A stretch of 11,222 nucleotides of DNA from Sphingomonadaceae bacterium (lineage in GTDB: Bacteria; Pseudomonadota; Alphaproteobacteria; Sphingomonadales; Sphingomonadaceae). A program made the translations under genes and the position numbers. Within the stretch, counting starts at the first letter, position 1. Every line of letters begins with the position of its first letter. Positions 6,420-11,222 of this stretch are shown here, one piece after another. The stretch spans positions 1-11,222 of the forward strand of contig CANEVG010000082.1 of assembly GCA_947442095.1 (NCBI GenBank), given 5' to 3'. The notes below the pieces were generated by a model that saw only the letters and a list, made by a program, of their open reading frames with translations, did no database searches and was not told the DNA's origin.

Positions 6420-7193
6420 ATGGAACTGTCCCGCTCTCTTTCCATCCGCGCCAGCTGCCGCCATCTGCTTCTGGCCGCACTCGCCGCGCCGCTCGCGCTT
6501 GGCCTTGCCGGCTGCGAAAAGAAGGACAATGCCGCCAGCGCTGTCGCAGGCGCGCCTACAGCCAAAGTCACGCCGCCTGCAGGCAAGGCGTGGGCCGATG
6601 TGGTCGCGGTTACGCCCGAGGGTGGCTATCTCATGGGCAACCCGAATGCGCCGATCAAGGTGGTAGAGTTCGCCTCGCTAACCTGTTCGCATTGCGCCGA
6701 ATTCGCCGAGAAGGGCCTGCCGAGCCTGCGCGATACCTATGTCGCCAATGGCACTGTGAGCCTGGAATTCCGCAACTTCGTGCGCGATCCCTATGACACC
6801 ACGCTGGCGATGCTGACCCGCTGCGGCAGCCCTGAAAGCTTCTTTGCCTTGACCGAGCAGGTCTTTGCCAACCAGAAGCCGATCTTCGACCAGCTCGGCC
6901 CGGTGGGCAAGGAACTGCAGGCCGCCAATCTGCCACCGGAACAGGTGTTCAAGGCCATCGGCGAACGCGGCGGACTGACCGACTTCTTCGCCGCACGCGG
7001 CATCGCCAAGGATCAGGCAATGCTGTGCCTGGCCAAGAGCGAGACCGCAAGCAAACTGGCCGACAGCACGCAAAAGGACAGCGACACCTTCAAGATCACC
7101 GGTACGCCAACCTTCCTCGTCAACGGCCGCAATGTGGAAGTCTCGACTTGGGACTTGCTTGAGCCGATCCTAAAGCAGGCTGGCGCACGTTGA
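6420..7193 (+). CDS. DsbA-family thiol:disulfide lipoprotein (second of two)
   Basis: A 257-residue DsbA/Thioredoxin_4 protein with a lipoprotein signal: a basic start, a hydrophobic core and the lipobox LAGC, giving lipidation at C32. Residue 33 is Glu, not the Asp inner-membrane retention signal, so the outer membrane is possible. A flexible Ala/Pro linker (about 36-56) precedes the thioredoxin fold. Motifs are GNPNAPIKVVEF, the active site CSHC (C89, C92), RNFVRDPYD, the second Cys pair C135 and C203, and the cis-proline loop TGTPTF (P230). These match the previous gene closely, so the two are tandem paralogues that differ in anchoring. The only ribosome-binding candidate is AAGG at 6403-6406, 13 bases upstream and rather far. 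It lies upstream of smc in the same direction, with a 95-base gap to the chosen smc start. Confidence 0.9.
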   Translation: MELSRSLSIRASCRHLLLAALAAPLALGLAGCEKKDNAASAVAGAPTAKVTPPAGKAWADVVAVTPEGGYLMGNPNAPIKVVEFASLTCSHCAEFAEKGLPSLRDTYVANGTVSLEFRNFVRDPYDTTLAMLTRCGSPESFFALTEQVFANQKPIFDQLGPVGKELQAANLPPEQVFKAIGERGGLTDFFAARGIAKDQAMLCLAKSETASKLADSTQKDSDTFKITGTPTFLVNGRNVEVSTWDLLEPILKQAGAR

Positions 7194-7213
7194 TCGAGAC
7201 AGCCTGACGCAAA

Positions 7214-7256
7214 CCATGCATCCCAAGGACAAGAGCGGCATGGGCAAAATGCATGG
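7214..7256 (+). promoter_or_regulatory. Inverted repeat/hairpin in the smc leader with a tiny ORF
   Basis: CCATGCAT (7214-7221) is an exact inverted copy of ATGCATGG (7249-7256). Inside it CCCA (7222-7225) can pair with TGGG (7241-7244), leaving a 4-base CAAA bulge and a 15-base loop. The loop contains AGGA and AAGAG, a ribosome-binding-like stretch in front of an ATG at 7240 that opens an 8-codon ORF ending with TAA at 7264-7266. The alternative smc ATG at 7253 falls within the stem. A regulatory role is inference only. Confidence 0.35.
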
Positions 7257-7288
7257 CGGCCGATAACAGAAGTTCGGGCCGGGTGCCG

Positions 7289-10200
7289 ATGCAGTTCACC
7301 CGGCTGAAGCTTGCGGGCTTCAAGAGCTTTGTCGAGCCCGCCGAACTGCGCATCGAACCCGGCCTCACCGGCGTTGTTGGTCCCAATGGCTGCGGTAAGT
7401 CAAACCTGCTCGAGGCGATCCGCTGGGTCATGGGTGAAGGCTCGGCCCGCTCGCTGCGCGGCGGCGGCATGGACGATGTGATCTTCGCAGGCACCGCCAG
7501 CCGCCCGGCACGCGATTTTGCCGAAGTTATGCTGACCGCTGTTACGGACCCCAGCGGCACTTATGGCGGCGAGCTTGAAGTCGTCCGCCGGATCGAGCGC
7601 GGCGCAGGCTCTGCCTACCGCGTCAACGGGCGCGACGTGCGCGCCAAGGATGTTGCGCTGGTCTTTGCCGATGCGGCAACGGGCGCGCACAGCCCGGCGC
7701 TCGTCAGCCAGGGGCGCGTCGCCGCCGTCATCGCCGCGCGCCCGGCCGAACGGCGCGCGATGCTGGAGGAAGCGGCGGGGATTGCCGGTCTGCACGTGCG
7801 GCGGCGCGATGCAGAAGCCAAGCTGCGCGCGACCGAGACCAACCTTGGCCGGCTCGACGACCTTCTGCTGGCGCTCGAGGGGCAAGTCAGTGCACTGCGA
7901 CGGCAGGCGCGCGCAGCCGAGCGCTACAAGGCCCTGAGTGGGCGCATCCGCATGGCCGAAGCGCGGCTGATCTTCGCGCGCTGGCGCGATGCCGCAAGCG
8001 CTGCCCAAGCCGCGCGCGTTTCTGCGAACCGCGCAGAGGATGCGGTGACGGACGCGCAAGCCGCCGCGCGCGCTGCACAAGAAGTCCAGCATGCCGCCGC
8101 TGCCGCACTGGCCGCCGCGCGCGATGCCCTGTTTGAACGGCGGCAGGATGTGGCGGCGCAAGGCCAGCAGATCGCCGCGCTGGCGGCGCGGGCCGAAGCC
8201 GCTCAGCAGCGGCTCACCGACATCGACCGGCAGATCCGCCGCATTGATGACGAACGCGGCGATGCCGACCGCCTGACGCGCGATGCCGCCGCCGCGCTGG
8301 GCCGTCTGGAGATTGATGTCGCCACCGCTGACGCCGCCTTGGCAGAGCAGGCGAGCGCAGCGCAGGGGCTCAAGGCCGCCGAAGCCGCTGCCGAACGGGC
8401 AGCCCGCGCCGCCGAACTCGCGCTTGCCGGCATGGTGGCAGAGCAAGCCGGGATCGAGGCCGAGTGGCGCGTTGCCGAAGCGGCGATTTCGGCTGCACGC
8501 CAGCGCCATGCCCGGCTGGACAGCGAGGCCGCGCGGATTGCGGCCACAAGGCACGCGCTGGAGGTCGAACCCGATCCCGCAGCGGCACTTGCTACTGCCG
8601 AGGTGCAGCGCGCCGCCGCTGCCGCAATGCTCGCCGAAGTTGGAGAAACGCGCCGCAGCCTGACCCAGCGGCGCGAAAGCCTCTCTGCCAGGCGCGAAAG
8701 CGCCGCCGCCGCGCTGGCCACCGCGCGTGCAGATTTTGTGGGGATCGAGCGCGAAGCCTCCGCGCTAACGCGCGATAGAGCGGCGCGCGATCAGGCCGCC
8801 GCACGCGCCGGACGCCGGCAGACTGCACTCGGCGGCACGCGCGTCGCTCCGGGCTATGAACGCGCACTCGCGGCAGCGCTCGGCCGCGATGCCGCTGCGC
8901 CACTTGGCGCGCCTGCTGCCAATGCCGAGGGCCGGTTCTGGACCGGTGCAGAGGCACTACAACCTCGTGTAGACTCGCTGGTGCATCACGTGAGCGCCTG
9001 CCCGCCCGAACTCGCCGCCCGGCTGGCGCTAGTGCGCGTCGTGGAGGCTGATAGCGGAGAGCTGCTCGTCCCCGGCGAATGGCTCGTCACACTGAACGGG
9101 CATCTGCGCCGCTGGGACGGTTTTATAGCGCGCGGCGAAGGCGGTGCGGAAGCGGCTGTGCTCGCAGCGGAAAACCGGCTGTCCGAACTCGAAGCCGCGC
9201 TACCCGAGCGCCGCGCCGCTGCCGTCACTGCCGAGGCCGCCAGCAACACAGTGCAGGCCGAACTGGCGCGCGTGCAGACCGAACTCACCGCCAGCGAACG
9301 CGCGCTCGCAGCCGCAGCCGATGCCGAACGCAGCGCCTTGCGCGCGCTGGATCAGGCCGAGGCCGCACGCGCCCGTATCGCGGCGCGGCGCAGCGAAATC
9401 GACCGCGCCGCCGCGGATCTCGCCGGCCAGCGCTCCGCTGCCGAAGCGGACATGGCGGAGGCCGAAGCGGCGCGCGCAGCCCTGCCCGATCCCGCCGCCG
9501 GACGCGCTGCACTTGATGCCGCGCGTCTGCGGAGCGTTGCCGCTCGCACCGACTTCCAGCATGCGCTCGCCGCCGTCTCCGCCCACGGACAAGCGCTTGC
9601 TGTCGGCCAGGAACGGATCAGCGCCCTGCGCGGCGATATTCGCGGCTGGCAGGCCCGCGCGGGAGATGCAGCACGCCGCCTCGCCGCCATGGAGGGCCAA
9701 GCGGAGGACCTTGCTGGTGAACGCGCCGTACTTGCCGCCCGCCCGCCTGCGCTGGCCCGTGATCGGGAGGAAGCCGAAGCGGTCCGCCAGCGCTTTGCCA
9801 CAGCGCTGGCCGAGGCTGAAACCGCGCTTGGCCGATGTGAAAACGCGGCCCGCAGCGCCGATACCGCGCTCGCCGCTGCAAACGAAACGCTTGCCTCAGC
9901 GCGTGAAACTCGCGCGGCACTGACCGCGCGTGCTGAAAACGAGGACCAGCGCCGCCAAGAAATGGCCGAGATCGCGGGCGAGCGTTTTCAGTGCCCGCCC
10001 CCGCTCCTGCCCGAACGCATCGGCTTCGCCAGCGGCGAAGTTGCCAGCGCGCCCGACGAATCCTCTGCGCACGACCGCCTGATCGCGGAGCGCGAGCGGC
10101 TTGGCCCGGTCAATCTTCTTGCCGCGACCGAACTTGAAGAGGCCGAAGCGCAGCACACCGCCATGGCTTCCGAGCAAGCCGAACTGACCGAGGCGATCCA

Positions 10201-10729
10201 ACGCTTGCGCGGCTCGATCGGTGCGCTCAACCGCGAGGGGCGCGAGCGGCTGCGCGCCGCGTTCGAAGCGGTCGATGGCCACTTCCGCCGGTTGTTCTCA
10301 CGCCTGTTCGAGGGCGGCGAGGCGCATCTCGCCATGATCGACAGCGACGATCCGCTGGAGGCCGGGCTCGAAATCTTCGCGCAGCCGCCGGGCAAGCGGC
10401 TGCAATCGCTCACGCTGCTATCGGGTGGCGAACAGGCGCTCACCGCCGTCGCGCTGATCTTCGCTCTGTTCCTGACCAATCCCGCGCCGATCTGCGTGCT
10501 CGATGAAGTCGACGCTCCGCTCGACGACGCCAATATCGAACGCTTCTGCGACTTGCTCGATGCAATGGCCGCCGAAACCATGACACGCTACCTGATCGTG
10601 ACGCACAACGCCGTTACAATGAGCCGCATGCACCGTCTGTTCGGCGTGACCATGGTGGAACGTGGGGTTTCGCGGCTGGTCAGCGTGGATCTGGGCGGGG
10701 CGGAAAGTTTGCTGGCGGGGGCTCTCTAG
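7289..10729 (+). CDS. smc: Chromosome segregation/condensin ATPase SMC
   Basis: SMC dimerises, binds kleisin ScpA-ScpB and organises the chromosome by ATP-driven loop extrusion. From the ATG at 7289 it has 1146 residues, normal for the family. The N-terminal head has Walker A GPNGCGKSN (31-39) and a VSQGRV loop (Q141, G142). A long Ala/Glu/Arg-rich coiled coil spans about 160-510. The hinge lies around 515-625 and ends with LRRWDGF (606-612), the form I recall for alphaproteobacterial SMCs in place of the glycine-rich turn of B. subtilis. A second coiled coil follows, then the C-terminal head with signature LSGGE (1044-1048) and Walker B LDEVDAPLDD (D1072, E1073). An ATG at 7253 would add 12 residues; I prefer 7289 because homologues begin with MQF/MRF-RLKL-GFKSFV, though neither start has a good ribosome binding site. 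It converges on soxR with 3 bases between stops. The scpA and scpB genes are not in this window. Confidence 0.95.
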   Translation: MQFTRLKLAGFKSFVEPAELRIEPGLTGVVGPNGCGKSNLLEAIRWVMGEGSARSLRGGGMDDVIFAGTASRPARDFAEVMLTAVTDPSGTYGGELEVVRRIERGAGSAYRVNGRDVRAKDVALVFADAATGAHSPALVSQGRVAAVIAARPAERRAMLEEAAGIAGLHVRRRDAEAKLRATETNLGRLDDLLLALEGQVSALRRQARAAERYKALSGRIRMAEARLIFARWRDAASAAQAARVSANRAEDAVTDAQAAARAAQEVQHAAAAALAAARDALFERRQDVAAQGQQIAALAARAEAAQQRLTDIDRQIRRIDDERGDADRLTRDAAAALGRLEIDVATADAALAEQASAAQGLKAAEAAAERAARAAELALAGMVAEQAGIEAEWRVAEAAISAARQRHARLDSEAARIAATRHALEVEPDPAAALATAEVQRAAAAAMLAEVGETRRSLTQRRESLSARRESAAAALATARADFVGIEREASALTRDRAARDQAAARAGRRQTALGGTRVAPGYERALAAALGRDAAAPLGAPAANAEGRFWTGAEALQPRVDSLVHHVSACPPELAARLALVRVVEADSGELLVPGEWLVTLNGHLRRWDGFIARGEGGAEAAVLAAENRLSELEAALPERRAAAVTAEAASNTVQAELARVQTELTASERALAAAADAERSALRALDQAEAARARIAARRSEIDRAAADLAGQRSAAEADMAEAEAARAALPDPAAGRAALDAARLRSVAARTDFQHALAAVSAHGQALAVGQERISALRGDIRGWQARAGDAARRLAAMEGQAEDLAGERAVLAARPPALARDREEAEAVRQRFATALAEAETALGRCENAARSADTALAAANETLASARETRAALTARAENEDQRRQEMAEIAGERFQCPPPLLPERIGFASGEVASAPDESSAHDRLIAERERLGPVNLLAATELEEAEAQHTAMASEQAELTEAIQRLRGSIGALNREGRERLRAAFEAVDGHFRRLFSRLFEGGEAHLAMIDSDDPLEAGLEIFAQPPGKRLQSLTLLSGGEQALTAVALIFALFLTNPAPICVLDEVDAPLDDANIERFCDLLDAMAAETMTRYLIVTHNAVTMSRMHRLFGVTMVERGVSRLVSVDLGGAESLLAGAL

Positions 10730-10732
10730 CGC

Positions 10733-11191
10733 CTAATCCAGCACAAACCGTGGCCCCGGTCCGGCGGCTGCGGCGCGGTCTTCCTTGTTATACAGCGCGC
10801 AGCGATCGAGGCTGAGGCAGCCGCAGCCGATGCATTCATCGAGCTTGTTGCGCGTACGCGTCAGGAGCTGGATGCGGCCATCGATCTCGCCGCGCAAGGA
10901 GCGGCTTATCCGCTGCCAATCAAGCACCGTGGGCGTGCGCCCCTTGGGCAAAGAGGCAAGCTCGCGCTCGATCTCGGTGAGGCCGAGGCCGAGCCGCTGC
11001 GCGATGAGGACAAAGCTCAATCGGCGGATATCCGAACGCATAAAGCGGCGCTGGTTGCCGCCCGTGCGCACCGAAGCAATCAGACCGCGCTCCTCGTAGT
11101 AGCGGATTGCCGAGACAGCGAGCCCGGTGCGCTGCGCGACCACGCCGATCGGCACCAGATCGTTGCGCCCTTTGGCCGTCTTCGCAAGCAT
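10733..11191 (-). CDS. soxR: Redox-sensitive MerR-family regulator SoxR
   Basis: SoxR is a dimeric MerR-type activator whose [2Fe-2S] cluster senses redox-cycling compounds or oxidative stress and then activates promoters with an overlong spacer. The 152-residue protein has the winged helix-turn-helix at about 13-55 (IGVVAQRTGLAVSAIRYYE, then GNQRRF), a dimerisation helix (about 85-118), and the diagnostic cluster motif CIGCGCLSLDRC with C120, C123, C125 and C131. Length matches E. coli SoxR (154). I chose the ATG at 11191; a GTG at 11206 would add five residues. A SoxR half-operator appears to lie just upstream at the window edge, which suggests control of a divergent gene outside the window. 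Its stop codon is 3 bases from that of smc, so the two converge without room for a terminator. In many non-enteric bacteria SoxR controls a few nearby genes directly rather than a soxS gene. Confidence 0.94.
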   Translation of the reverse strand: MLAKTAKGRNDLVPIGVVAQRTGLAVSAIRYYEERGLIASVRTGGNQRRFMRSDIRRLSFVLIAQRLGLGLTEIERELASLPKGRTPTVLDWQRISRSLRGEIDGRIQLLTRTRNKLDECIGCGCLSLDRCALYNKEDRAAAAGPGPRFVLD

Positions 11192-11212
11192 CTCAAAACC
11201 CCGCACTTTTAG

Positions 11213-11222
11213 CTTGACCTCA
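11213..11222 (+). promoter_or_regulatory. Half of a probable SoxR box/-35 element, cut by the window edge
   Basis: The last bases read CTTGACCTCA. TTGACC followed by CTCA is the start of known SoxR-type promoters, where a TTGACC -35 leads into the dyad CCTCAAG...CTTGAGG. It points rightward out of the window and lies 22 bases upstream of the soxR ATG. Only one half-site is visible, so the dyad, spacer and -10 cannot be confirmed. Confidence 0.45.

Noticed and set aside
7400..8554. Leftward open frame of 384 codons inside smc
   Set aside because: It is antisense to the SMC head and coiled coil, with low-complexity translation and no motif.
7860..8820. Repetitive-looking GCC/GCG-rich DNA within smc
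   Set aside because: It encodes the Ala/Glu/Arg-rich coiled coil of SMC; it is not a DNA repeat array or CRISPR.
1..11222. Novel defence or mobile-element cargo system
   Set aside because: Apart from one simple IS, every gene belongs to a known housekeeping or stress family and the order looks like ordinary chromosomal synteny.

Overview
The window is GC-rich (roughly two thirds G+C), densely packed DNA that looks like the chromosome of an alphaproteobacterium, most likely a sphingomonad (Novosphingobium/Erythrobacter/Sphingomonas type). This rests on recalled family resemblance and gene order (mutY next to a DUF721/DciA gene, two DsbA-like genes, then smc) and on the alphaproteobacterial type of SMC hinge, not on a database search. 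Most genes are housekeeping or stress-maintenance genes. I found no CRISPR array, tRNA, rRNA, defence island or prophage.

Layout. At the left edge is the possible tail of a rightward gene (ends near 97), followed by an IS5-family (IS427-type) insertion sequence at about 111-953. Its transposase is split into two frames joined by a probable -1 frameshift at an A5G4 run. The IS seems to sit in the short gap between two convergent genes. A tight leftward operon follows, read from right to left: mutY (4986-3937), a Tat-exported serine hydrolase of the beta-lactamase/family VIII esterase type (3933-2623), nudC (2623-1712) and an FrnE-like cytoplasmic DsbA-family protein (1715-1017). Its junctions are a 3-nt gap, a 1-nt overlap and a 4-nt overlap.

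Divergent from mutY, with only 14 bases between the assumed start codons, a rightward cluster begins: a DUF721/DciA-like gene (5001-5579), a secreted DsbA-like protein (5587-6324), a DsbA-like lipoprotein (6420-7193) and smc (7289-10729). The last gene, soxR (11191-10733, leftward), converges on smc with three bases between the stop codons. The right edge shows the first half of a likely SoxR operator/-35 element reading out of the window.

How it may work together: MutY (A:8-oxoG repair), NudC (NADH and NAD-capped RNA hydrolysis), three thiol-disulfide proteins and SoxR all relate to redox damage, while DciA and SMC serve replication and chromosome organisation. A shared oxidative-stress theme is an inference from gene content; no common regulatory site was seen apart from the edge SoxR half-site. 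The observations most worth checking are the SoxR half-operator cut by the window edge, the hairpin with a tiny ORF in the smc leader, the very short mutY/dciA divergent gap, and the esterase-like rather than lactamase-like motifs of the exported hydrolase.
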